A stretch of DNA of 64,000 nt from Davidsoniella eucalypti (Eukaryota; Ascomycota; Sordariomycetes; Microascales; Ceratocystidaceae): positions 29,215-93,214 of the forward strand of contig RMBW01000114.1 in NCBI GenBank assembly GCA_004009845.1. The letters are read 5' to 3'. The notes beneath the pieces were generated by a model. That model saw only the letters and a list, made by a program, of their open reading frames with translations, did not search any database and was not told where the DNA came from. A program made the position numbers and the translations under genes. Positions 36,251-47,104 of the stretch are shown here, in pieces; positions within the stretch are counted from its first letter, which is position 1, and each line of letters starts with the position of its first letter.

Positions 36251-37195
36251 TTTGTATTTGTATTATTAACGAGCGAGTCGGGCCAATAAAATTGGACGCG
36301 GCACCCCTCACCGTAGACTAGTAAGTGATTTGAATCAAGTCCCTCCCGCTGATTGCAAACCAAGTGTCAGCCTGTCAAGGTATGTATCACGAATTTCTAT
36401 GAAAGCCAAGTTTTCTCTACGGTTTACAGCATCGATAGCCAATGTAAATATCATATAGTCGCTGTTTTACATAATGTAGAGCTGCTGTACAATTTACTCA
36501 AAACAACCGATAGGGTTGAACAAGGACGCTAGGGTATACGGGAATAAGGGTATAGGGTTACAAGCAACATGTACACAGTATAAATAGTCTTTCACACTCA
36601 AAATTCGGCACGCTAGACACTATAGTACACTGTGCCATCATATTAAACTGACTTGGGTGCGAAATTTGATAGCAGATGGTCTTGAGAATAAATTTTTTTT
36701 TTTGAACACAGCAACAGAATAGCACAATTGAGAACAACAGCTCAATCTTCACGTCGGGCGACTAAGGTTTAACTACGTATGTATGTATGCTGAAAAAGTG
36801 AAGCATCTTATACAGTTATGAATCGGCTCTCAATGTACTGTAATTGATCATAGCAGTATCAACTGATTTACAGGTATATACATATTTGCGAGTGAGAAAT
36901 ACTTGGAACTGTAGGAATGATGTGAAATTATCTCTACAATCAAACATGGCCAAATCTAAGTCCGAAGATAGATCGGATATAAGGTAGTCTGGATAATTTG
37001 AAGCTCAAAGATCACGAGGAAAAAAGATGCGACGTCGCTTGCTAAATAGTTTCTGTAAAGCGATTCATTTGGACTGGATAAATCTGTATAGTGTATAGGA
37101 TGGATAGCGTTAAATTGGCTGGCCCCCTCTGAATAGATCTTTTTTTATTATTTATTATTTTATTTTATTTTATTTTTTTATCAAGGGGCCTGTGC
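36251..37195. other. Intergenic, no gene seen
   Basis: AT-rich, only short frames, with a long T/A tract (37139-37180). GAGTCGGGCCAA at ~36274 also occurs near 11137, next to the 34-bp LINE tail. Confidence 0.5.
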
Positions 37196-37200
37196 AGATG

Positions 37201-37212
37201 ATCTGATAAGAT
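37201..37212 (+). promoter_or_regulatory. SreA/Urbs1-type GATA site upstream of ferric reductase
   Basis: ATCTGATAA at 37201-37209 is an exact match to ATCWGATAA, the published consensus of the iron-responsive fungal GATA repressors (SreA family). A second GATAA overlaps at 37208. The site is ~510 bp upstream of the ferric reductase ATG. Confidence 0.55.
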
Positions 37213-37717
37213 AACTGCTATATTACAATGAAGGGCTTCTTTTTTTCTTGCGCTTCATGTTCAAACTAGAATAATCGATAAACTTTAAAAGCTCACGCAA
37301 AACAAGGCGAAGCGAGAGCTTTTGTGGGCGGCCTTGAGTTTCGGTTTTTATTTTCTTGTTCTGCATTTAGTTTTTTTTATCGTAGTGTCTTCCACGATAG
37401 TTTTTTTTAATTTTTTTTTAATTTTTTTTTACTACCAGCGCAAGCGTTTTTAGCTTCAATGTCCGAGTTTTGAGCGAGCCTCTTTTTATATTTTATATTT
37501 TATTTTATATTTTATTTTATTTTTTGCTTTGTTTTGTTACCATATTTATCCCATCTGCACGAGGTCCTCTGCCTATATGGTTCTCCCAAACTGACCGGAA
37601 AAACCCCGGATATCTTGTGTTATTGAGCTGCTGTTCGTTTTGCTTGGTGATCTTGAACTTACGGCTCCTCGCCCATAGCGCCTTTTAGAGATCCCGGTGC
37701 TCGAAATCCCGGCAGCC

Positions 37718-40258
37718 ATGCGACACCAGTTGCCGCTGTCACCCGGGGCACCCGGCCATCTCCTTATCCACCTCCTGGCCCTTGGCGCCTTCATAACTCC
37801 GACTACGGCACTCGCCACTACCACGACGTCCGTGAACCGAGACAGCCCGACGTGCTACGGGGGCTGCAAACTAGCGCTTGGCTACGTATCCTTTTCGCGG
37901 CCGCACGGCGCCGTCGAGCCGGAGTGGCGCGATGTAGTCTGCGAGAATGCGCTGGCTCGGCAGTCCGTGTATACGTGTGCACATGTATACTGCAGTGGGC
38001 GGGTGCGTGATGACGGCCTGCGCTCCATGAACGTCTCCTGTGCTCAGGACGGCCAGGCCGGGTTCGGCGAGGTCAAGCTCCCGCCGGAAGGCACGGAAAT
38101 CAGGAGGGTTGAGTACGGACAGGGCGGGGTTTGGGGTGAGGTTGTCGTCCCGAGCCAGAAGTACTTCGAGTCGGGATACAACACTCAGGTCAGTTCGTTA
38201 ATGTGCTGAATGCGATTAGGGTTGGGCTAAACTAACTTGACGCCACCGTTGTAGTATGCCGTGGAATATGCCCACTTCTATCATACTTTGTACTTGTAAG
38301 CGCCCCTGAGTATCTCGTGCCGTGATGGACGCATCCTAACACTACTTGTCTCCATAGCGGCGTTTCATACCTATTCTGGATCGGTGTTGTGGCCGTCGGC
38401 GTTTCATACCGCCTTTTCGGTGCTGCGGTTGCCCGCCGTGCCAGGCCACTGCGTCTTAAGACTGCCGTAGATAGTGTCGGCGCCGCCACGGGCGTTCCGG
38501 AGAAGGCCGGCCCGGAGTCATGGCTTCGGCGCTATCTCGTACTACCAGCGACGTTTGGGTACAGAAAGGCCCAGCCGTTTGGATGGTACACAGTGCCACC
38601 GCGGATTCAGAGCGCAACTATCCTGTTGTTTATCCTGATCAACGTCTGGTTTACGGTGACGGGCTACTACTTCTGTGATAATAACATCTAGTAAGGCCTC
38701 GAGTTCCATCCATCATCTGACCAAGGCTGCCCATGGCATACTGACACTCCCACTCCCACTCGCCATAGCTTCCCTGCCACGAAAAAGCAAGTCTGGCGCT
38801 ATCTCTCTGATCGCACTGGCATCATATCGTACGGCAACCTACCACTAGTCTGGGTCTTTGGCCTGCGTAATAACCTGCTGCTCTGGGCAACGGGCTGGGA
38901 CTTTGGCACCTACAACAACTTCCATCGCTGGGCCGCACGGGTAGCAACTATCCACGCCGTCATCCACTCCATCGGCTACACGGTGCTAGTGTTCATCGAC
39001 GGCGGCTGGATGTATTTCTGGTTCTTCTTCTACCAGTTCTTCTGGTGGACTGGTGGGCTTGTAAGTAATAAGTGGCTGTTCTGGCAAAAGTAAAGTCACG
39101 ATGTCACAGTAGTAGCTAATGCGGTGTAGGCAACTATCCTAATGGTCGGTCTCCTTTTCCTATCGCTTTTCTGGATGCGTCGCAATGCCTACGAGACCTT
39201 CCTGGCGATACACATAATCTTTTCTATTCTAATACTCTTTTTCATGTGGGGGTACGTGCTGTCTTTTCCTAGCCTATCAGAGCCCTGTGTACTGATGTTG
39301 ATTTCTTAGTCATCTCACCATCTTCAACGGTCGCGGTGATTTCATTATATGGATGTGTGTCCTTGCCTGGGTCGGCGATCGCATCGGCCGGATGCTCCGT
39401 GTCATTGCTTTCAACCCTTTCTTCTGGCAAACTCGCGCATCTGTCTCTTACTCTTCTGCATCCAATATTGTCCGCGTCAGTGTGCCCTGTACGAACAGCC
39501 TGTATCGTCCCCGCGAAGGTACTTTTTACTACATCTACCTTCTCAACGACTGGCGTTTCTGGGAAAGCCACCCGTTCACTGTTGCCACCGTCCCATCGTC
39601 TGTAGACCAGGCTTCTGCGCTGGTCATGGAAGAAGACATGACACCGCTACTTGGAAACAATTCTGGAGCGACCAAGATCGAAGCCAGGGAAATGACATTC
39701 CTGATTCGCCCGTACGACGGCTTCACGAACAGACTTAAAAACAAGGCTCTCGGTGGCCCAACGCAACTTGGCGTCTTCATCGAGGGTCCGTATGGCCACA
39801 GCGTGGCACTCGACCACTTTGACACGTCCCTCTTCGTGGTTGGTGGAAGCGGCATCGTAGTGCCTCTTTCACATCTACGTAAGCTCGTGGCTTCCAAGCG
39901 GTCTGTACGTATAGTATGGGCTGTTCGTGAAGTGGCGTTTGCCCAAAGCGTACTCGATAGAGACTTTGCCAGCCTCGGCGTCAATTTCGAAGACCGGACT
40001 TCCGTTAGCTTGGATATCTACGTCACGGCAGGCAACCCACACGAGATTCAGGCCCCTGATGGCGTTAAGCTGTATGGCGACCGGCCGGACGTCTCAGTAG
40101 AGGTTCGTGACGCTGCCGTTGATGCGGCAAGTGGTAGCCTGGCTGTAATGGCTTGCGGGCCTGGCGTCATGGCCGACAATGCTAGACTGTCTGTCATTGA
40201 CGTGATAAAACAGGGATACACAAGGACAGAATACTTTGAAGAAGCTTTCAATTGGTAA
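37718..40258 (+). CDS. Ferric-chelate reductase (FRE family)
   Basis: Six exons (37718-38188, 38255-38295, 38358-38690, 38769-39060, 39130-39251, 39310-40258) join in frame to 735 aa. A signal peptide (HLLIHLLALGAFITPTTALA) leads into a ~125-residue Cys-containing extracellular domain. The membrane domain carries the haem-coordinating histidines: FHRWAARVATIHAVIHSIGY and AYETFLAIHIIF...MWGHLTIF. The cytosolic part has the FAD motif HPFTVA, the NAD(P)H-binding VVGGSGIVVPLSHLRKL, ACGPGVMADNAR and the typical C-terminal EEAFNW. It transfers electrons from NADPH across the plasma membrane to reduce Fe(III) or Cu(II) outside. An iron-type GATA site upstream suggests repression when iron is plentiful. 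Confidence 0.95.
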
Positions 40259-40360
40259 ACGCAGAACAATAAGGGTCGACGATTTCTTGGTTCCATTTCT
40301 TCACTTTCCTATTTCACATCTATATTGTATCGCCAGCACATACACATAATACATATTTTT

Positions 40361-40439
40361 ACATACTTGAAGGATCTTCATAGCTCTATAGCTCCATAAG
40401 ATAAATGAATTAAAAAAAAAAAAAAACATACTTGAAGGA
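40361..40439 (+). mobile_element. Micro-retroelement copy 5 with 14-bp target-site duplication
   Basis: The element 40375-40426 starts (A)TCTTCATAGCTCTATAGC and ends GATAAATGAATT plus A14. ACATACTTGAAGGA flanks it at 40361-40374 and 40426-40439. It lies between two convergent genes. Confidence 0.95.
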
Positions 40440-40503
40440 GACGATCTATTTGATAACTACGTATAGCTTACTACATGTATCAGCCCCATGTGACCATGTA
40501 TAT

Positions 40504-41353
40504 TTAGACACCTTCATAATACTGAGGAGTTCGGTTAAGCCCGGCACTAGCAGTGGTTGCCTGGCTATTCCGACACCCAGAACGAGGGTTTTCTGCGACG
40601 GGATATCGAGCAATCTGCGGAGCGCGGTCTGCGATTTTCCTCAGCAGCGCATCATGGCGTTGCGCAATGAATATACAAAACAGGCTGTAGGGCAAGGCAA
40701 AGCAAGTTAGCACCGTGCGAAAGCTGGAGCGAGGACTGGTAGCGAGAACCTACAAACAAACGAAGCATAGGGCAGCGTCGGTAGAATATAGTGCGATGGG
40801 CCGGGTTAAGCGGCGATGGTTCCTTCTATAGGAGTAGCTATTGTAATAGTCGTCGTAGTCGTCGTAGTCGATCCAGTACCGTTTGATGTCGATGGCAGCC
40901 GCCAGGTTGGTACAGAAAAATGCCAGCCTAGACAAGATGTTAGATGGGGCGGGGATGCTTAGTTTTTGTGGTGTTGGATATCGAGACTCACTGAAGGACC
41001 GCTTCGAATGCATACACGACGACGACACGGTGTATCAGCCTCCTCAAATCTACCAAAGGAATACCACGAGACTGCTTTACCAGACAGTAGATTTCGGGAA
41101 AGACGGTGGCTCCGAGCTATGTAATCCCGCGTCAGTAGTGCAAGGAGACAATACGTAGAGAAGAGAAGAAACATGCGGCACTTACAAGTCCAATCTGGAC
41201 ACAGCTACATATAAAAGCCCAGTAGGAAACATAGTTGTAGTGATAGGCAACACCAGATAATATGATACAGGCGCACTTGAGGATAAGAAAAACGATCTGG
41301 GAGATCTTGAGATGCTCGATCTCGGCGTGAAGTTTGTCTCTAAAGGAAGGCAT
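40504..41353 (-). CDS. MARVEL-domain membrane protein
   Basis: Four exons (41353-41186, 41116-40992, 40927-40754, 40684-40504) join in frame to 215 aa, MPSFRDKLHAEIEHLKISQI. Four hydrophobic segments are visible: QIVFLILKCACIILSGVAYH, WAFICSCVQIGLLGATVF, VVVVYAFEAVLQLAFFCTNL and AALCFVCLFCIFIAQ. The YWAF and AAAIDI patterns and the order fit fungal MARVEL proteins, associated with membrane apposition, eisosomes or vesicle traffic. A Tyr/Asp-rich loop (DYDDYDDYYNSYSY) sits before the last helix. The C-terminal tail is hydrophilic. Start codon ATG at 41353. Confidence 0.75.
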
Positions 41354-41846
41354 GATTATGGATGGTGACTGAATAAACGATACTGTCTATAGTTTCTACA
41401 GCCTCAATGCAAAACGTGTACCCTCCCACGGCATATTTATACGCATTTTTCAAGTCGGCATCTTGACGAGATATCAAGACTCCTCTTGGAGTACTTTTGA
41501 CTGCGACGTATATAGCGCGAACTCTCCACAACTTTGGACTCGAGAGCTTGGCATCTACAAAAAAGATATCATGGCCTTTGATTCAACCTTATGTTGAGCC
41601 TCGTGTAGCGCCAGAGTCTTGGCGCAAGACGACAACCGCCTCAGAGATCTTGGCAATGAACTTGTCCAACCGCCTCCCCCCCCCCCCCTCACGAACTATC
41701 GCGTTAAGCGAGCTCTGGTTAGATCTAAAGGCAAGACCAGCGTCCGTAAAAATCCCCAAAACCCATTTCGGATGGCAAAAGATCGAACATCAGTTGACCG
41801 GTGCCAAGCAATTAGTTAGACCTTGAAGTTGAGCTAGAGGCTGTTC

Positions 41847-41925
41847 ACCTTGGAGACCTTTTTTATTTTTTTATTCATTAATCTTATGGAGCTATAGAGC
41901 TATGAAGATGTTACCTTGGAGACCT
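41847..41925 (-). mobile_element. Micro-retroelement copy 6 with 13-bp target-site duplication
   Basis: ACCTTGGAGACCT at 41847-41859 and 41913-41925. Between them: an interrupted T tract, ATTCATTAATC, TTATGGAGCTATAGAGCTAT, GAAGAT and three extra bases (GTT). Confidence 0.95.
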
Positions 41926-42264
41926 GCTGCGGTTATGAGTACGATCTGGCGTGAGAATTATTCCCTCCCGTGGATGTTTTTAGAACCAACCCAATCCTTT
42001 TATTGTATCTACATATACATTTAGGGCCAGATAGCCTCGACTATTCCAGTTTGTAATGCCTAATTGGTAATAGTCTAGCTGATTGTATAGAGAACCTTGA
42101 TAGACTGAAAACAGAGCCAAAACGCCGTATTGTATGAACAATAATGTACTACATAGTTTAGCTTAGACGAACGGCAATATTAAAATTGCCAAAACAACTT
42201 TAATATACAGGCACAATCCTAAGTTCCAACTAACCCACTTCGTCGCGCTTATTTCTCTCCATCT

Positions 42265-42909
42265 TCATGCCATATGAGTAATCTCATCAACCAGCTTCCA
42301 CACGCCGCCAAATCCCGGCACTGTGCACTGGGCATCTCCGGCTTTGTCGGCAGCGGGGCCGGCTGCAGGTGGCGCGCGAGAGGCAACTGATGATGCGGGG
42401 GGAGCAGGCAGGGTGGGTGACGCCGTGGCACCGCCGGCAGTAGCAATGCTCTCTTGCCACTTCTCAGTCATGCCCCGCCATTCCAGCACGGGACTGCTTT
42501 CCGACATGCGGTCCATGTCGCCTTCGTAGTCGTAGCCGATGTATCTAAACGAAGCAAAAACAAAGTTTGTCGAAGCGTCGTGGAATATGCTGTCTATCGT
42601 GGGGATTAGCAAAATGTGCTGGGTGGGAGCAGTGTAGAGAGCTACAGCGGACGTAGATATGGCTTGGATGTGGATCAGGGTTTGCTCACAGTCTTCGATG
42701 TTGCAGGACTTCATGTGCTTTTCAACCTGCGGCCATTTTTTGGAGTGGGCACGCTTGTATTCCGACACGTACTCCGGCTTGAGCCGGGCAACTTGGGCCA
42801 TGCGCCGGCCCGGGTTTCTGGTGCGTGCCGACGTTGATCTGGATGACGATCTACTGCTGGAAGGCGAGGAGCTACGAGAGCAGCATTTCTGGCTAGGTTT
42901 CCAGAGCAT
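42265..42909 (-). CDS. L-rhamnose mutarotase-like protein (RhaM/DUF718 family)
   Basis: Two exons (42909-42690 and 42593-42265, 96-bp intron) give 182 aa. The conserved core is VARLKPEYVSEYKRAHSKKW (an aldose-mutarotase-type dimeric alpha/beta barrel fold), then IEDYSIFHDASTNFVFASFR across the intron and LEWRGMTEKWQESI. These match the bacterial RhaM/RhaU pattern of RLKPE...EYKR.H...WPEV and ...W...M. A Ser/Arg-rich N-terminal extension of ~37 residues precedes an internal ATG (42801), which may be the true start. The C-terminal Ala/Pro-rich extension of ~45 residues is not part of the core. It likely interconverts sugar anomers in the cytosol; the substrate is not proven. Confidence 0.8.
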   Translation of the reverse strand: MLWKPSQKCCSRSSSPSSSRSSSRSTSARTRNPGRRMAQVARLKPEYVSEYKRAHSKKWPQVEKHMKSCNIEDCEQTLIHIQAISTSAVALYTAPTQHILLIPTIDSIFHDASTNFVFASFRYIGYDYEGDMDRMSESSPVLEWRGMTEKWQESIATAGGATASPTLPAPPASSVASRAPPAAGPAADKAGDAQCTVPGFGGVWKLVDEITHMA

Positions 42910-43826
42910 GTTGGAGTTGTGGCTGTGGTGTGTGTATAGGAGATAAGAGATGTCAAAGCAGCGAGTCAAATAGAGTATAGTGAACAGGTACGGAGGGTGA
43001 TGTGATGGAGACTGTATTTTGTCACTACCAAGGTCGTGGGGGACTTTGCTTTATATTGCTCGAGGACATGATACGCTGCACTTGGCAGCAAGCCAGGCAT
43101 TTATTTCCATCGTGCTGTAAACCATGGTAGCGAGTGTCCGAGATTGTGATATTTGCCAAGCTCAATGCGGAGCACAGGAAACAATGTTTACCATTAAGGG
43201 AGCGCCTATTAGGCTCACCTTGCCAACGACCGAAGACAAATCACCAAAAACAGGCCCAGCTTCAACAATCCGGCCACATCGCTTCAAGGTAAGCGAACAG
43301 CAGAGGGTAAAGCGTAGATGCAGCTACATATATTCACGTTGCAGTCGCAGTTCCGGCACCGCCAATAACGAAGCCGATGACGATGATCCAATGCAGTGCT
43401 CGAATATTGATTAAAACCAGGGCTATTCTGTCAGCAAGCACAAGCATGACGCTCATTCATTTCTTCGTAAATCCACGCTGGGTTTCGGTACTCCGTTGGA
43501 GAATTCTGATCAGGGCACAGATAACCTTGGCTATTTTCAGCCGAAACGGACTTGTTCTAGCCGCGAGAACGCGAGGGACCAGCAATGTAAATGAGAAATA
43601 CGGAATAACAAGGCGGAGACATTGCCTGGATGTAGGAAATGTACAGCCATCTTGCATTCTGCATTGAAGATCATGGCCAGAAATGATATCGACAATCCCC
43701 AACGACGAAGCTGAGACGTTACTGCAGTGTGCTGCTGCTTTACTCAATTGCACAATAACGGAAATGGCAGCACTATTCACCCGTATGTGATCAAGTTGAA
43801 AATACCGACAACGGCTACAGTGCTAC
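42910..43826. other. Intergenic, no convincing gene
   Basis: A plus-strand frame from ATG 43124 (MVASVRDCDICQAQCGAQET) is open for 96 codons with a possible donor at 43288, but no second exon is evident. I treat it as unsupported. Confidence 0.4.
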
Positions 43827-43905
43827 AACCAACGTATATATATATTTTTTTTTAATTCATTCATCTTATGGAGCTATAGAGCTATGAAGATAACCAACGT
43901 ATATA
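43827..43905 (-). mobile_element. Micro-retroelement copy 7 with 14-bp target-site duplication
   Basis: AACCAACGTATATA at 43827-43840 and 43892-43905. The element between has a T tract, AATTCATTCATC, TTATGGAGCTATAGAGCTAT and GAAGAT. Confidence 0.95.
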
Positions 43906-44320
43906 AAATAAGCGAGTCGCCACTTGCACCTCTCCCAAACAGACGAATGTGGTTTTATCATGGACGTATATTTCGTTGGTAAGTCGTGGAAACATGCAAA
44001 ATCGGTCTTCTATCAATGCCTACAAAGCGAGCAATACTGTGTTTTCTTGCAAAGTTTATTTCGTTTTTTTGTCGAGTGAAATCTTGTTTAGAGACATGTC
44101 TCCGTGGAAATACCCGCGACTACCTTGTTTTCACGAGATATATCATGGTTTGTCTGTGGGCAAGATCGTGTCTAGCACAGCATATATAGTATATCTCCAA
44201 AACACTATAAGTACAGTAGGGGATTCGTAGAAATGGTTCCAACCAAGCACATGAAGCGATATTTTGACAATACAACACTGCTCGGCACACCCAATCAGCT
44301 ATACACCAATACATATTAAT

Positions 44321-44371
44321 CTTTTTTTTTTTTAATTCACTAATCTTGTGGAGCTATAGAGCTATGAAGAT
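44321..44371 (-). mobile_element. Micro-retroelement copy 8
   Basis: T13 tract, AATTCACTAATC, TTGTGGAGCTATAGAGCTAT (one substitution) and GAAGAT. No clear target-site duplication is visible, so it may be older. Confidence 0.85.
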
Positions 44372-44488
44372 GTATAATTTAGAGTTATATCAGCATGAAC
44401 CGAGGCTTGTGTCGTTGGTCTGTTGTGTCTTATTATGTCGTGATACATGCCATAAGAAACGATACTGAATGTCTGCAGAATTGCCAAA

Positions 44489-44545
44489 TAGAGATATATA
44501 TATATATAACTATATAACTATATATTATATGTACATATATATACA
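44489..44545. repeat. AT microsatellite
   Basis: Runs of TATATA with interspersed ACTATATA and GTACATATATA. Confidence 0.8.
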
Positions 44546-44709
44546 ATTCTGAAAACGGCATAGTTAGTGGTATATGAGTATAAAGACCGGAATTGTAAAC
44601 TATTCATATATAAAACGATGCACGTTGGTGTACCACCCTGAACTACTACATCAGACTTATCAATGCTTGGGTTTTATAAGAATTAAATTCAGAGGAATAC
44701 AACTAACTA

Positions 44710-44795
44710 GATAAGAAAACCAACAAAAACAAACAAAGACATAAGAAAACCAACAAAAACAATCAAAGACATAAGAAAACGAATGAAAACTCAAA
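44710..44795 (+). repeat. ~31-bp tandem repeat, 2.5 units
   Basis: Units start AAGAAAACCAACAAAAACAA and end AAAGACAT; the third is degenerate. They lie just downstream of the 738-aa gene's stop. Confidence 0.75.
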
Positions 44796-44887
44796 ATTCA
44801 AACAAGAACAGATCATTGCTTCGTTGCCGTCACAACGCTAAGAAAACAAGACAGAAAATCTGCGTAAAGACCCATCCGCCTCATTTG

Positions 44888-47104
44888 CTATGGAGGCGGA
44901 GATAGCCCGAGCTTCTGTGTTAGTTCTTCCAAGGTAGCATTCTCCGCCGACCCGTGTAACAGCCAGTGATCATGATCCGAATGATCCGTCAATGATACCG
45001 GCACTGAACTATATCGAACTTCTTTCCACAAATCGGCTAGATCTTTCTCTTCGTGTTGACACAGCTCACACCCTTCCGTATGTGCGTCATCAGTTGCATC
45101 TGCTAATTTCGACAACATTGATTTTTCAAACTTCCGAGAAGTCTTGGATGCTGTCGGAGGTTGGTAGGCTCCATCACCAGGGTAGCTTTGGGCTGTGTAG
45201 AATTTGAACCGTTTTTCAAGCTGACGCCGTTTTTGCTTTACCGATTTTAGTTGACTGGTCGAGTTTTGGCTGACTAGAAGATTTTGTGTTTCCACGAGAT
45301 TCTGTATACTCTCGCGCAAGTCCTTCAACATCTTCTCGCGTTCATTGGCCTCCTTGTTCACCATGTCGCCAATGACATGTTCATCGCGTACCATGGATTC
45401 ATGTGACCACTCGACTTCACTACAGAACACTTCGTGTGATTCGAGGAAGCCTTGATCTAGACGCATGCCTCTATACAGATAGCCGGCTTCAGTAGTTGGA
45501 TGGTAGCGTGTGCTGTGACTCTGGGTGAAATGTGTTTGATGTCGGTAGGCGTCCAAGGCAATGTTGGTCTCGATATCAACAATGTCCTGCGGCTTGGAAG
45601 CTGGAACCTTGTCAAGATTGAAAGGCTTCAGGCTTAGACTAGCGAAGGATACCGAGGATGAAGCGGGGAACCGCGTGTTATTGGAGCTGAGGATATAGTG
45701 TTCATGGGGCCAGAGGAACCCTTGCCAGGGATCGGAGAATGGATGGCCATATCCTCCAATTCCACTGCTGGCTAAAACCTGCCGGGCAGCCTTGACGCCG
45801 CGATCTAGATAAAAACCACCCGTTGCCACGGTCCACTCGCACCCCCAAACCGATTGCCAAATACCGTGTTTAATCCAACGGGCACGCACGTTGTTCTCGG
45901 CATTCGAGCGTATGTCTAGCAGCGGGTTGAACGGCATATGCTGAGTCATACCATACGGACCCATGAGAAGCATAAAGTAGATATTCTGTGCTTCAGCACG
46001 AGCGAGCGAGTGGAAGATGGCGCGAGGGTTCGAACGGAGCGCTGCTGCTCGACGCTGAAGTTGGAAACAATGCTGATCTATACTAAAGTCATCCGTTTGT
46101 TTGAGGGATTTTGTCATGGGAGTCTGCGGTGGCGGTATACGATATTGCGATGAATGGCGTTGTGCTTCACTCAGACCGGTGACGAGGTGGGCATGTTTCT
46201 CTTCGGTTAGACGAGGACGAGCATAGCCCATGACAACATCAAAACCATCTGGTCGTTCGATTTCCTGTACACAATCGAGACAGCCCGTCTTCGAGGCTTC
46301 ATAGTATAAGTGATCCTGGCTGTCGGCCTGCCATGCATCTTCGTAGAGAACCATGCTGATTCTCGTTTCATCGGACGACAATGCGTCCTCGCACATCTCG
46401 TTTGCCTTGATTTTCATCGTGCGAGCTCGAGCCTTGAGGCGGGCATTCCGGTCCTGCCAGATCTGGCAACCCTCAACGCGAAGCTTCTTCTCGACCTTCT
46501 TCCATGCCTGCTTGCCACGAACGCGCTGCGCGGCAGTATAAGCAACTCGATTGAGTGTGTAATCGTACATCTTGACTACTCTCTCGAAATCATCTTCGCG
46601 GTCAAGTTCCGCTTCGACTTGCTCGATTGTCTTTGTTGGCAGGTTGTCCAATACGCGCTGCATTTCTTTGTAGCGCATCTCAAGTTGCACCTCGATGACA
46701 TCCGGACGGGCAGCCAGTACTCTCAGGCGACGGGCAATGTCCTTTCCGAGAGAGTAGTGATGGTCGATGACGCATTGCGGCTTGCACTTGGGCATATGAG
46801 CCGCAGGCCTGGGCTTGCGTGGAGGCCTCATGGCCTTGGAGCTCTCGTCGTCATCGTCATCCCCTTCATCGTCACTAATGACAGCGAAGTGGTCTCTGAC
46901 ATGGCGTAGCAGCTTTATGGATGCAGGATCGGTGACAGGAACATCCCTGTCGACGATGAACGACATGTCATGGCCGATCCAGCAATGGTTATGGAAGGGC
47001 TCGTCGTTGAAGATAGCCTCCTCGGTCATGTCCATGGAGCGGGTGATTTCATTGCCGTACCGCCGGTCCAAGTCCCGCGGATGGCACGGGGTGGGAATAG
47101 GCAT
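44888..47104 (-). CDS. Unrecognised 738-aa protein
   Basis: A single-exon frame, ATG at 47104 (MPIPTPCHPRDLDRRYGNEI). No signal peptide or membrane helix. Visible features: an acidic cluster (SDDEGDDDDDESS, ~residues 80-95), a long charged helical region (~110-240) with VEAELDREDDFERVVKM and KKVEKKLRVEGCQIWQDRNA, a Cys pair CLDC, a middle block with aromatic residues (FLWPHEHYILSSNNTRFP), and a C-terminal coiled coil (EREKMLKDLRESIQNLVETQ) with another Cys pair CELC. The size and even coding character argue for a real gene. I cannot assign a family; a cytosolic or nuclear scaffold is only a guess. Confidence 0.75.
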   Translation of the reverse strand: MPIPTPCHPRDLDRRYGNEITRSMDMTEEAIFNDEPFHNHCWIGHDMSFIVDRDVPVTDPASIKLLRHVRDHFAVISDDEGDDDDDESSKAMRPPRKPRPAAHMPKCKPQCVIDHHYSLGKDIARRLRVLAARPDVIEVQLEMRYKEMQRVLDNLPTKTIEQVEAELDREDDFERVVKMYDYTLNRVAYTAAQRVRGKQAWKKVEKKLRVEGCQIWQDRNARLKARARTMKIKANEMCEDALSSDETRISMVLYEDAWQADSQDHLYYEASKTGCLDCVQEIERPDGFDVVMGYARPRLTEEKHAHLVTGLSEAQRHSSQYRIPPPQTPMTKSLKQTDDFSIDQHCFQLQRRAAALRSNPRAIFHSLARAEAQNIYFMLLMGPYGMTQHMPFNPLLDIRSNAENNVRARWIKHGIWQSVWGCEWTVATGGFYLDRGVKAARQVLASSGIGGYGHPFSDPWQGFLWPHEHYILSSNNTRFPASSSVSFASLSLKPFNLDKVPASKPQDIVDIETNIALDAYRHQTHFTQSHSTRYHPTTEAGYLYRGMRLDQGFLESHEVFCSEVEWSHESMVRDEHVIGDMVNKEANEREKMLKDLRESIQNLVETQNLLVSQNSTSQLKSVKQKRRQLEKRFKFYTAQSYPGDGAYQPPTASKTSRKFEKSMLSKLADATDDAHTEGCELCQHEEKDLADLWKEVRYSSVPVSLTDHSDHDHWLLHGSAENATLEELTQKLGLSPPP

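Noticed and set aside
43124..43414. 96-codon frame with CxxC-like start
   Set aside because: No second exon, no similarity, and lies between repeats; chance frame is likelier.
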